From NCBI GenBank assembly GCA_910584795.1, contig CAJUBZ010000001.1:1-46932 (forward strand): a stretch of 46,932 nucleotides of DNA. The letters are read 5' to 3'. Both the position numbers and the translations under genes were made by a program. Below the pieces are notes generated by a model that made no database searches, was not told where the DNA came from, and was given only the letters and a program-made list of their open reading frames with translations. The stretch's first letter is position 1. Each line of letters starts with the position of its first letter. Origin of the DNA: an uncultured Eubacterium sp. Lineage in GTDB: Bacteria; Bacillota; Clostridia; Lachnospirales; Lachnospiraceae. Of this stretch, positions 27,134-35,241 are shown piece by piece.

Positions 27134-27161
27134 ATTTTAACGCAAGAAATAAAAATGTCAA
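27134..27161 (-). promoter_or_regulatory. Sigma-A promoter of htpG
   Basis: On the minus strand TTGACA (27161-27156), a 16-nt spacer and TAAAAT (27139-27134) make a strong sigma-A promoter. The predicted start near 27127 gives a 5' UTR of about 60 nt to ATG 27067. Confidence 0.7.
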
Positions 27162-27168
27162 CACAAAA

Positions 27169-27195
27169 TTAGCACTCTCATAAAAAGAGTGCTAA
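27169..27195 (-). promoter_or_regulatory. CIRCE operator (HrcA binding site)
   Basis: TTAGCACTC, 9 nt, GAGTGCTAA is a perfect match to the CIRCE consensus bound by the heat-shock repressor HrcA. It lies 7 nt upstream of the htpG -35 box. In B. subtilis htpG is not a CIRCE gene, so the control here differs from that model. Confidence 0.93.
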
Positions 27196-27224
27196 AAATT
27201 TACTATTTGTTCATATTTTGGAAA

Positions 27225-27361
27225 CAGTTCAGCCATGCGATATGAAACATAAAGGACAAAAAGCTGCTTACAGATTTTTGGACATTTATGTTTTATATCA
27301 TATGGTGAGCCAAATCAGCGAAGGAAATCCGAAGGATTTTCGAGCTGGCATGGCTGAACTG
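27225..27361 (+). repeat. Family A structured intergenic repeat, complete copy
   Basis: Perfect 13-bp terminal inverted repeats (CAGTTCAGCCATG / CATGGCTGAACTG) bound a 137-bp element. Hairpin A is 27239-27299 (about 24 pairs around a CTGCTTACAG-type loop). The linker ATATGGTGAGCC follows. Hairpin B is 27316-27347 (GGAAATCC-GAA-GGATTTTC inside CAGC/GCTG). It sits between htpG and the DUF5721 gene and holds no open frame. Confidence 0.75.
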
Positions 27362-27450
27362 TCAAAGTTGCTTTATATCATAGGCTAAATTATTTGCCAA
27401 ATCAGCGAAGGAAATCCAAAGGATTTTCGAGCTGATGGCTGAACTGTCAA
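27362..27450 (+). repeat. Family A repeat, duplicated right half
   Basis: This repeats the right half of the preceding element: TTTATATCATA, GCCAAATCAGCG, hairpin B (27403-27434, loop now AAA) and TGGCTGAACTGTCAAAG. Both copies end with the same TCAAAGT flank, which points to tandem duplication. Its end supplies the stop codon of the DUF5721 gene. Confidence 0.65.
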
Positions 27451-27938
27451 AGTGCTTCGCAATCAAAATTTTGATTCAAAAACGCTGATATGGTTTTATC
27501 CCAATATTCGTCTAATGTTTTATCCATAGTAAAAGTATTCAGGGAAGTTCCGGTTATAACTTCAATCTGACCTTCTTTATAGAGAATATGAATATAAAGT
27601 CCGCCAATTTCGTCTGAAGTAATATGCATTCCTGATTTAGAAATCATTTCTTCATATTTTGTTTTAGATAATGCTAAAACTATTTTCATCTTACTTGGAA
27701 CTTTATTTCCTTTAATTGCATCATAGGCAATATGTTTTATATTCCTCCAATAAATAAAGTCATCTGTCAGGGAAGCAAGTTCATCAGTATCAAAAAACTT
27801 TTGATTAATTCTGCCGTTGAATGAAATAGTGCAGGATGTGGCAATCTCTCCGTCACAAAATAGGAAATTATCAAAAGTGTCTGAAATAAGCAGTTTGTGC
27901 ATAAAATTATTAACGTCTTTTATCTTTAAACTAATCAT
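27447..27938 (-). CDS. DUF5721 family protein, predicted leaderless
   Basis: A 163-residue protein beginning MISLKIKDVNNFMHKLLISDTF. The pattern matches what I know as DUF5721, a small soluble family common in Lachnospiraceae. It has the expected middle segment (NIKHIAYDAIKGNKVPSKMKI) and C-terminal GTSLNTFTMDKTLDEYWD. Function unknown. No ribosome binding site precedes ATG 27938. Instead a canonical promoter ends 7 nt upstream, predicting a leaderless message. A TTG at 27974 is in frame but lies in the -35 box, so I reject it. The TGA stop (27449-27447) falls within a family A repeat end. Confidence 0.7.
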   Translation of the reverse strand: MISLKIKDVNNFMHKLLISDTFDNFLFCDGEIATSCTISFNGRINQKFFDTDELASLTDDFIYWRNIKHIAYDAIKGNKVPSKMKIVLALSKTKYEEMISKSGMHITSDEIGGLYIHILYKEGQIEVITGTSLNTFTMDKTLDEYWDKTISAFLNQNFDCEAL

Positions 27939-27945
27939 AAAAAGT

Positions 27946-27974
27946 ATTATATCAAAGGAACAAGTTCGGTTCAA
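27946..27974 (-). promoter_or_regulatory. Sigma-A promoter for a leaderless DUF5721 mRNA
   Basis: On the minus strand TTGAAC (27974-27969), 17 nt, then TATAAT (27951-27946). Only 7 nt separate the -10 box from ATG 27938, so transcription should start at or next to the A of the ATG. Confidence 0.7.
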
Positions 27975-28000
27975 TCATTTCATTTTTTAGCAAAATGAAA

Positions 28001-28275
28001 ATAAATTACACGTATTTTTGTGTCGAATTAAGAAATATATATGTAAATTTTTTTGAAATTCATGGAAACTGAGAATAAATTACACGTATTTTTGTGTCAA
28101 ATTAAGAAATATACATGTAAAATTATTTAAAATTCATGGAAACTGAGAATAAATTACACGTATTTTGTGTCAAATTAAGAAATATACATGTAAAATTATT
28201 TGAAATTCACGAACAATAAGAACAAATTACACGTATTTTTACGTCGAATTACAAAATATATATGTAAAAGTGTTT
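28001..28275 (+). repeat. Four tandem ~74-bp direct repeats
   Basis: Units begin at 28001, 28075, 28149 and 28222 (periods 74, 74, 73). Each carries TTACACGTA and, about 26 nt on, TACATGTAA, an imperfect inverted pair. Units 1-3 are near-identical; unit 4 is more diverged. On the minus strand units 2 and 3 also read TTGACA-N17-TATTCT, promoter-like. There are no unique spacers, so this is not a CRISPR array. It lies between the DUF5721 gene and the giant gene's promoter. Confidence 0.85.
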
Positions 28276-28353
28276 TATGGAGAAGGATAGAGAGAGTTTT
28301 TTCAGAAAAATAAAAAAATATATACGAAAAATAAATAGATATGTCGTAAAAAT

Positions 28354-28382
28354 TTGAAAAAAATTTTTTCTTGTAGTAAAAT
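28354..28382 (+). promoter_or_regulatory. Sigma-A promoter of the giant repeat-protein gene
   Basis: TTGAAA (28354-28359), a 17-nt spacer and TAAAAT (28377-28382). The predicted start near 28389 leaves a leader of about 49 nt, ending in GGGAGG (28426-28431) before the GTG start. Confidence 0.65.
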
Positions 28383-28437
28383 TATAAAATTATGAATAAA
28401 TAGTAATATTTCTGATTAAAGTGCTGGGAGGCAAATC

Positions 28438-31400
28438 GTGAAAAAAACAAGTGAGGAACAGAAGAAAGTTATGAGTAAAAAGAAAAAGGTAATAGCAGCA
28501 ATCTTTTTTGTGTTTGCAGCATTAATCGTTGGTACTTTAGTACATTCGCTTTTTCTGAAAGATACTACAGAAAGTAAAACAATAGATAAGACGAAAGTAG
28601 TAGAAAATGAAACTTACAAGAATATTCCGAAGGACGATTCTACACCGGATGATTATTTGCCGGAAGAGAATATTTCTATCTGCCAGAGTGTTATAAAAAA
28701 TATGGATGCGTGGACTTCTAAAACAGAGGGAACGGCAGTAGCTGATGTTCTGTTTATGAATTATACTCAAAATATTTCAGCCAGAAAAGTTATAAAAAAT
28801 GGAAATGCTACACAGCAGTCAGCCAGTGAAAGTTCGTTATTGAGTACAGGACAGCAACGTACTTTTAAAGATGGAGCAATTCTTATTAGAAATGCAAAAA
28901 AAGTGAATTCAATGGACGACATTGAATGGGAAGATGATTTTACAGCAGTTTCAAAAGATACATATTCGCAGAATTATGGCAGAACACCGTTTGCTCTGTC
29001 TAATTATGTAATTGACAAAACAACAATCATAAAGTCTAAACGGCTGGACACAGATAAAGATAAATACAAGTTTGAGTATGAGTTAAAGCCGGATGCATCT
29101 ACAGTTTATTATAAGAGACAGATGAGAACAGAAGGTGGTGCATCAGACTATCCGACGTTTCATAGTGTAAAAGTTACAGTGACAATGGATAAACAGTGGA
29201 GACCTTTGGTGATTCACTATAGTGAAAACTATGATATTAATATTGCAGTTGTAGGAGATGTCACCTGTCAGGGAGAAATTACAGAAACATTTTCTGATTT
29301 TGGGGAAGTGAAAGCTTTGCCTGATGAAGGAAGTGTAGATGATTTTATTAAAAATAAGTATGACAAAAATAAATTGTCCGATCTACCAATGAAGGAAGAT
29401 ACAGACATATCCAAATATATTAAAGATATGTTTACAAATAAGCCTTATTATCAAATGGATTTAGTTATAGATAAAACAAGATTAAATCTGGATATGTATG
29501 TGGATGTTAATAAGGGCATTATAAAAATAAAAGGTAAGGATTTGTTTGCTGCATATGCGGATAGAAAAGTGTATCTGCAATATGGGAATGTTAAGGTATC
29601 CATGAAAACTGACAGTATTTTTGAAGCAGTCAGAATTATAGGAAAAGCAGTTGATATTAAGACGGAATCAATTGATATTAACTATTTGACACAAATAGAT
29701 TTGAATCATATTTCATTGGACGATAAGACAGTGAATGGTCTCTTAAATAATGTAAGAATGGAACAATCAAAAGATGCAATTAAAGTTGCGTTTGAAAAAG
29801 ACAGAATTAAGGCAGATATAAAAGTTGCATTAAAAGATGAAAATGTAAATCTTGAATATGCAAATGTTTCTTTAAAATTAGGAGATAGTGATGTCACTGC
29901 AAAGATAACTACTACAGGAAAAACAGATTATCCGGATTTAAAAGGATTTCACGATATTTCAAAGGTAACAACATTGCTGCAGCCATGGATTGATACCATA
30001 AAGGCAAAAGGGATTGGAGCAAAAGTTTTTATAAAAATACCAGATCTGAAAATTTCAGGGAAGGCGGTTCTTGGATATCAACCTATGAAGTTGAAATTTT
30101 CGACAAAGATTGAAGGAGTGAAACTGAATGCAGCTATTGTAGGAAAATTTGTGTACATCAGTGCAGAAAATATCAGAGTTAAATGTAAACTCAAAGATAT
30201 TGAAAGTACTGTTAGAAAAGTGATGGTAATGGTTGGTATTGACATGAAGAAAAATCAACTGATACCAAAACAGTATGTAAAGACGATTGAACAATTAAAG
30301 GACGGAAACATCAATATTAAAAAGTTGTTAAAAGATGTTAAATCAGTAAGTTTTAAAAATGGATATCTTATTGTAAAAGCATCTACAAACAAACTTACTT
30401 TCAATCTGGCAGCAAGTAAAAATACTATTAAAATAAATCAGGGAAAGAGTTTTACAGTAAAAGCCCGTATAACAAAAAAGTATAAAAAGAATCCAAAAGT
30501 AAAAGTAAAGAAATCCCGGTATGTAAGTACTGATGTTATACTGAAATCATTGTCAAAGTTAAGCCTTTATAAGTTGTTAAAATCAAAAGGCATTATTCTA
30601 GATACGAGAATCTCAGGAAATGGTTTTGAGTTAAAAGGTATAGCAAAGGCTTCTTATGATAAAGGATTCCAGATTAAATATACGACGAATATTGAAGGCA
30701 TACCGATTACACTGATTTATAAAAATGATGTGATTTATGCAAAATCCGGTAATATCAGGATAAAAGGTTCTTCTAAGTATACATATCAAATATTAAAAGA
30801 CATTTTAAATAAATCAGGTATTCCGTTGATGAGTAAGACACTGGCTGAGGCGGAGTCTTTTGGTGATGCCTTTGAAAGTCTTATCAACGAATATGCAGGA
30901 AGTTTTACCATCAAAGATATTATTGGAAATGTGAAGACTTTCCGGTATAAAAAAGGATATTTGATTGTTCAATATAAGTATGCAAAAAGACAATTGGTAA
31001 CAATTAAGTTGAAGAAAAAAACTTTATTATTATCTACTGCAGTACTTGGTATGAACTTCAATGCAAAATTAACAATTAAGAAGATTTATACAAAATCGCC
31101 GCTGATCAGTGTAAATAGCAGCGAATATACAAAACTTTCTGATATTATTGATGTGTTGGAGCAGTTCGGTTTAGAAGATATTATTACATCGAGTGGTATT
31201 GACACTGATATTGTTTTAAATATAGCCGGAATGAATATCAAAGCCAACGTGAAGGCAGATTATCGGGATAAGACTGCACTGTTGATATCCACAAATGTCA
31301 CAGATGGAAAAACTACAATTCCTGTAATAATTAAGTATATCGATGGCAGGATTTTTGTTGATGTGGCCAATATTCATGTGAAAGCTACACTGTCTGATTT

Positions 31401-34400
31401 AGGGCAGGTTCTATCACAAGCATTAAAGCAACAGAATGTTTCAAATGTTCTGGCAGTGGATATTTCTGGGGTGTTGAAACAAATGATAGGAGAACTGTCA
31501 GCAAAAGATCTGATTCAAAACATTCAGATATTCTCATGTGATGGAAAAACTTTGAAAGTTTTGTACCATTTAAAAGACAACAATCTAGATATCGCTGTGA
31601 CAGGAAGAACAGTCACAGTAAAAGGTATAAAAATTTCAGGAAAGCAATTGGATGTCAGTGCAAAAATAAATAATACAAAGAATCAGAATATTGTTGTAGA
31701 CAACGAGGCGCAGTATATTGATTTAGGCAATGCATATCAGCTTATCAAAAACAATATCAGTAATATACAAAACTCCAAAGCATTTGGAGTTCAGGCAGAT
31801 TTAAAGTTTGGCGACTATCAGATTGCAGCAGACATTATTTATGATAAGTCAGTAAATGGATGCAAAATAGTTATTCCATATAATGATGAGATGATAGAAC
31901 TGACTTATTTAGATGATATTATCTATGTACATTTTGGTAAGTTTTATTTGAAGTCAACCAAGGAAACATTATTTAATCTTATTAAGAAGTATACCGGATA
32001 TAATCTTGAACAGATATTTACGGGAACAGATATTGCAGATCAGATTTCACTTGCAATGCTGCTTGATATAAAAAATGTCGCATTTAAAGATGGCAGACTT
32101 ATGATAGAGTATCAGAAAGATAATATGAAACTGACTGCTGTTCTGGAAAGTCATAGAGATGAGATAAGTGTAGATGGTATAAAAATCGCCAATACAGCAG
32201 TTAGCGGTAATATTGTTCTGGCAGATTTCTTTGATAAACAGGTGATTGAGAAATCAGAATTTCAGGATGATAAATATCTTGATTTCAATAAAGTGCTAGA
32301 AATTATCGATATTCAGAAAATTGAGCAGCTGATAAAAGCGAAAGGGATTAAGGCCGGTGTTCAGGCAAAAATTAATGATTATGAAATATCAGGCAGATTA
32401 ACAGCTGCATTTGGCGAGAGTCCAGCATGCCAATTGAATACACAAATAGAAGGAATTGATATAACTGCGACTGTACAAGAAGATAATTTATATATCAATG
32501 CATCTGGTATTCATCTAATATACGATCAGATAAGTGATGCAATATCCGGCATCATAAAGAATGATGACTTGTCTCAGATAACAGATATGATTAAAAGCAT
32601 TCAAATTGTTGATGACACGATTGTATTAACAATAATATCTGATAGTCAGGAGATTAAAATTATTCTTGATAAGGATCAGCTTTCTATGAGAACAGAAATA
32701 AATGGTACAAAGCTGGATGTGTTACTGGATATAGAGGAAATCTATCATCAGGCACCAACGATTGAAGTTCAAAATGTTGATTATAGTAAAGTTACAGATG
32801 TGTTAGAGGTTCTAAAACAATTTGGTGTGGATGATTTACTAAATGCCACAGGAATTGAGGCTGAGATTCAATTCCACATCAATCAGAGTGAACTTTCGGG
32901 TAAAATAATTTACTTGAATGGCAATTTATATTTTCATACAGGAAATGTTTATATAAAGACAGAGTTACCATATATTTTTTCCATGTTAAAAAATAATGGA
33001 ATAAATATTGATACAGAAATATCGATAAAGGACATTTTGGATAAAATTTCGGATTTTTGTTGTGATGGAAAAGAGCTTTCCTTTGTTTATGAAAGTGACT
33101 CGTCATTAAGAATTACTGTATCAGGAAAGAAAGTTTCCATAAATGATGTGATTCAGGCAGAGATTATAGATACAAAAGTAACAGAAATAGCAGTTGCTGA
33201 AAAATATATAGATTTAAAGGCAGTCATAGATTTTGTGAAAAAATGGAGAAATCAGCCGGCTGTCACTTTGAATACTGTAATCGGTGGCAAACATTTATCT
33301 GTAGTGTATGAAAATAAGACCGTTTATGTAGACATTGATGGTTTGAAAGTAACATCGGATGATAGTTCTGTCGCATCAATTATAAATGCTGTTTTGAAAA
33401 TTTACGATGTTGATATTACACCTGCTTTTCAGTGGCTTAATATCGTAGAAGATGAAAAAGATATTAATCTTGAAATGTTCAGACAGTATGCAGATATAGA
33501 TGGAGTGAATAATATATTAAGTGGAAAAGATATTAATATTGCAAAGTTACTTGAAAATATTAATATTGACGGTCAGGAAATTTCTTATAAAGGAAAGCTT
33601 TCAGGCAGTGAATTCAATGTCAGATTATATGATTCTACAACAATTTCTATGCAGCCGGATGAAAGTGGATATATTGATGTAAGTAGTATTGATACATTAT
33701 TGAAGGCCTTTGGCGAGACAGCAGGAAATATGAATTTTGATGTAAGTGCAAAGGCAAGTCTTGCATTAAGTTTAGGCTTGTTTGATATTAATCTGAAAGA
33801 TGTTCCATTATCTGCAAAACTAAAGGCAGAGAAAGAAGGGGTATATGGTAATGTACATGCAGAGGTACCATATATGAAGAGCATAACAGATAGTAATGTA
33901 CTGATTCCGGGAACGACAACAGAAACAACAGAATCTACAAGCAAGACAAAGACTGAGGTGAAAACATCATTTAGCTTGAACTCAGACAGTCAGAAAATTA
34001 CAACTGATTTTTATGTAACGCCAACACATATATACTTACATAAGAATATTCAATATGAGTTGGAAAAAACAGTGACGACAACGAAATATAAAAAAATACT
34101 TTTCTGGATACCACAGTCTACTACAAAAAAGACAGAGATTGTTCAGGAAAATAAGGATTTTTATATAAAACGTACTTATAAAGAAATGCAGGATAATATT
34201 ATGTCTGATTTATGCTTTGCATTAAATATGTCCGACAGTATCAGGGACAAAATTTTAGACAGCAGTAATAGTGGAACTATAGAAGATGTGTCTCTTGGGA
34301 ATATTATCCGTTCCTATTCTTTTGATAATGTAAACAGATTTGATTTTGGGCTGAATTTATCCAGTCTGACGGATGGGGCAATTACAAATACAGATGTTAA

Positions 34401-34563
34401 TTTGTATAGGAACAGTAATGGATATTTAAATAATCTTCATGCTGAATGTAAATTGTATTCATTGATAGCCATTAAACTGGACGCAGATTTAAATAATATC
34501 GGTAAGATAGTTGATATTGGGTTTGATCCAGAGCAGTTAGAAAATGACAAAAACTACAGGTAA
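28438..34563 (+). CDS. Giant membrane-anchored protein with repeated beta-rich modules
   Basis: 2,041 residues from a GTG start with GGGAGG 6 nt upstream. After a basic N-terminus comes one hydrophobic helix (about residues 18-40), which should anchor the protein with the rest outside. An N-terminal region (about 75-310) is followed by a repeated module. A '[VI]Y-x(4)-[GN]-[NI]-[IV]-x-[VIL]-K' type strand recurs near residues 376, 570, 763, 968, 1158, 1348, 1494 and 1626, a period of about 190-205 that shortens to 132-146 at the end. Each is preceded by a KGI-type helix end and a LxGxAxAxY strand, and followed by 'F-x-x-G-x-L-x-V-x-Y'. No enzymatic motif, LPXTG or C-terminal helix is seen. 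The alternating strands suggest LolA/LppX- or AsmA-like sheet; this is inference. I do not recognise the family. Confidence 0.75.
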   Translation: MKKTSEEQKKVMSKKKKVIAAIFFVFAALIVGTLVHSLFLKDTTESKTIDKTKVVENETYKNIPKDDSTPDDYLPEENISICQSVIKNMDAWTSKTEGTAVADVLFMNYTQNISARKVIKNGNATQQSASESSLLSTGQQRTFKDGAILIRNAKKVNSMDDIEWEDDFTAVSKDTYSQNYGRTPFALSNYVIDKTTIIKSKRLDTDKDKYKFEYELKPDASTVYYKRQMRTEGGASDYPTFHSVKVTVTMDKQWRPLVIHYSENYDINIAVVGDVTCQGEITETFSDFGEVKALPDEGSVDDFIKNKYDKNKLSDLPMKEDTDISKYIKDMFTNKPYYQMDLVIDKTRLNLDMYVDVNKGIIKIKGKDLFAAYADRKVYLQYGNVKVSMKTDSIFEAVRIIGKAVDIKTESIDINYLTQIDLNHISLDDKTVNGLLNNVRMEQSKDAIKVAFEKDRIKADIKVALKDENVNLEYANVSLKLGDSDVTAKITTTGKTDYPDLKGFHDISKVTTLLQPWIDTIKAKGIGAKVFIKIPDLKISGKAVLGYQPMKLKFSTKIEGVKLNAAIVGKFVYISAENIRVKCKLKDIESTVRKVMVMVGIDMKKNQLIPKQYVKTIEQLKDGNINIKKLLKDVKSVSFKNGYLIVKASTNKLTFNLAASKNTIKINQGKSFTVKARITKKYKKNPKVKVKKSRYVSTDVILKSLSKLSLYKLLKSKGIILDTRISGNGFELKGIAKASYDKGFQIKYTTNIEGIPITLIYKNDVIYAKSGNIRIKGSSKYTYQILKDILNKSGIPLMSKTLAEAESFGDAFESLINEYAGSFTIKDIIGNVKTFRYKKGYLIVQYKYAKRQLVTIKLKKKTLLLSTAVLGMNFNAKLTIKKIYTKSPLISVNSSEYTKLSDIIDVLEQFGLEDIITSSGIDTDIVLNIAGMNIKANVKADYRDKTALLISTNVTDGKTTIPVIIKYIDGRIFVDVANIHVKATLSDLGQVLSQALKQQNVSNVLAVDISGVLKQMIGELSAKDLIQNIQIFSCDGKTLKVLYHLKDNNLDIAVTGRTVTVKGIKISGKQLDVSAKINNTKNQNIVVDNEAQYIDLGNAYQLIKNNISNIQNSKAFGVQADLKFGDYQIAADIIYDKSVNGCKIVIPYNDEMIELTYLDDIIYVHFGKFYLKSTKETLFNLIKKYTGYNLEQIFTGTDIADQISLAMLLDIKNVAFKDGRLMIEYQKDNMKLTAVLESHRDEISVDGIKIANTAVSGNIVLADFFDKQVIEKSEFQDDKYLDFNKVLEIIDIQKIEQLIKAKGIKAGVQAKINDYEISGRLTAAFGESPACQLNTQIEGIDITATVQEDNLYINASGIHLIYDQISDAISGIIKNDDLSQITDMIKSIQIVDDTIVLTIISDSQEIKIILDKDQLSMRTEINGTKLDVLLDIEEIYHQAPTIEVQNVDYSKVTDVLEVLKQFGVDDLLNATGIEAEIQFHINQSELSGKIIYLNGNLYFHTGNVYIKTELPYIFSMLKNNGINIDTEISIKDILDKISDFCCDGKELSFVYESDSSLRITVSGKKVSINDVIQAEIIDTKVTEIAVAEKYIDLKAVIDFVKKWRNQPAVTLNTVIGGKHLSVVYENKTVYVDIDGLKVTSDDSSVASIINAVLKIYDVDITPAFQWLNIVEDEKDINLEMFRQYADIDGVNNILSGKDINIAKLLENINIDGQEISYKGKLSGSEFNVRLYDSTTISMQPDESGYIDVSSIDTLLKAFGETAGNMNFDVSAKASLALSLGLFDINLKDVPLSAKLKAEKEGVYGNVHAEVPYMKSITDSNVLIPGTTTETTESTSKTKTEVKTSFSLNSDSQKITTDFYVTPTHIYLHKNIQYELEKTVTTTKYKKILFWIPQSTTKKTEIVQENKDFYIKRTYKEMQDNIMSDLCFALNMSDSIRDKILDSSNSGTIEDVSLGNIIRSYSFDNVNRFDFGLNLSSLTDGAITNTDVNLYRNSNGYLNNLHAECKLYSLIAIKLDADLNNIGKIVDIGFDPEQLENDKNYR

Positions 34564-34574
34564 GAAAATTAATA

Positions 34575-34626
34575 GCGTTCTCTACATTGACTTTTTATGT
34601 GTCATATAGTAAATTAAAGAGAACGC
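34575..34626. other. Inverted repeat spanning the tRNA-Thr promoter
   Basis: GCGTTCTCT (34575-34583) is perfectly inverted at 34618-34626 (AGAGAACGC), with AAT/ATT extending the pairing past one bulge. The 34-nt interior is the tRNA promoter. It could be an operator, or a 3' hairpin for the giant gene's mRNA. Confidence 0.5.
34587..34615 (+). promoter_or_regulatory. Promoter of tRNA-Thr and downstream membrane genes
   Basis: TTGACT (34587-34592), 17 nt, TAAATT (34610-34615). A start near 34622 would lie about 10 nt before the tRNA. Confidence 0.55.
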
Positions 34627-34631
34627 ATTAT

Positions 34632-34704
34632 GCTACTGTAGCTCAGTTGGTAGAGCAGCTGATTCGTAATCAGCAGGTCACGTGTTCGAGTCACGCCAGT
34701 AGCT
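34632..34704 (+). tRNA. tRNA-Thr (anticodon CGT)
   Basis: A full cloverleaf can be drawn. The acceptor stem is GCTACTG/CAGTAGC, the D arm contains AGCTCAGTTGGTAGAGC, and the anticodon stem GCTGA/TCAGC holds loop TTCGTAA (anticodon CGT, reading ACG threonine codons). The T arm is CGTGTTCGAGTCACG. CCA is not encoded; five Ts follow, then the AAGGAGG of the next gene, so read-through into it is likely. Confidence 0.96.
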
Positions 34705-34722
34705 TTTTAAGGAGGCAGAGAT

Positions 34723-35241
34723 ATGAATGATGGGATAAAAGTTTTTGGTTTTCGTTCAGGAAAATCATACAAGATGATACCCGCTTTATTGTATTATGCA
34801 TTTATGGCATTTTTCATTGGTGCTTCTGTGTATGGGGAACTACGATATTATGAGTTTGAGACGATGGATTATGTACTTATGGCCTATAAGTATATATTTT
34901 TTGCAATACTGTTTTTTAGTCCGTTAATTTTTCTTTCTGATTTTCGGTATAGAAAAAAACTTCCACTTTTTAAAAAATATACAGTGGGATCTTCACTTAC
35001 AGGAATTATAATTGTCTGGATGTTCTGCTATTTTATGGCAGAGGTAAATGTATTATGTATGTCTGATACATGGGTAAAATCAAGAGATGCTTATTCAGAG
35101 CAGTTAAAGCAGGAACAGGAAGAGGTATTAAAAAAACAAAAAGATAAAGACACTGAAGATAAGACAAAGAAAGAAAATGAAACTACAGAAAAAATATCAT
35201 ATAACGTTGAAAAAAATGTGGTGAGCATTTTGGAGGTGTAA
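34723..35241 (+). CDS. Membrane protein with C-terminal coiled coil (unknown)
   Basis: 172 residues with three predicted transmembrane helices (about 20-38, 52-72, 88-110), then a charged helical tail (about 118-160, EQLKQEQEEVLKKQKDKD) likely to be a coiled coil. AAGGAGG at 34709-34715 starts only 5 nt after the tRNA. The stop codon overlaps the start of the next gene (TAATG), so the two are translated together. I do not recognise a family. Position after the giant protein and tRNA suggests a membrane partner, but that is inference. Confidence 0.65.
   Translation: MNDGIKVFGFRSGKSYKMIPALLYYAFMAFFIGASVYGELRYYEFETMDYVLMAYKYIFFAILFFSPLIFLSDFRYRKKLPLFKKYTVGSSLTGIIIVWMFCYFMAEVNVLCMSDTWVKSRDAYSEQLKQEQEEVLKKQKDKDTEDKTKKENETTEKISYNVEKNVVSILEV

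Noticed and set aside
27938..27974. Longer DUF5721 start at TTG 27974
   Set aside because: The TTG is the -35 box of a good promoter, and the added residues are read from promoter DNA.
28001..28275. CRISPR array
   Set aside because: The whole 74-bp unit repeats, with no unique spacers and no cas genes nearby; it is a tandem repeat.
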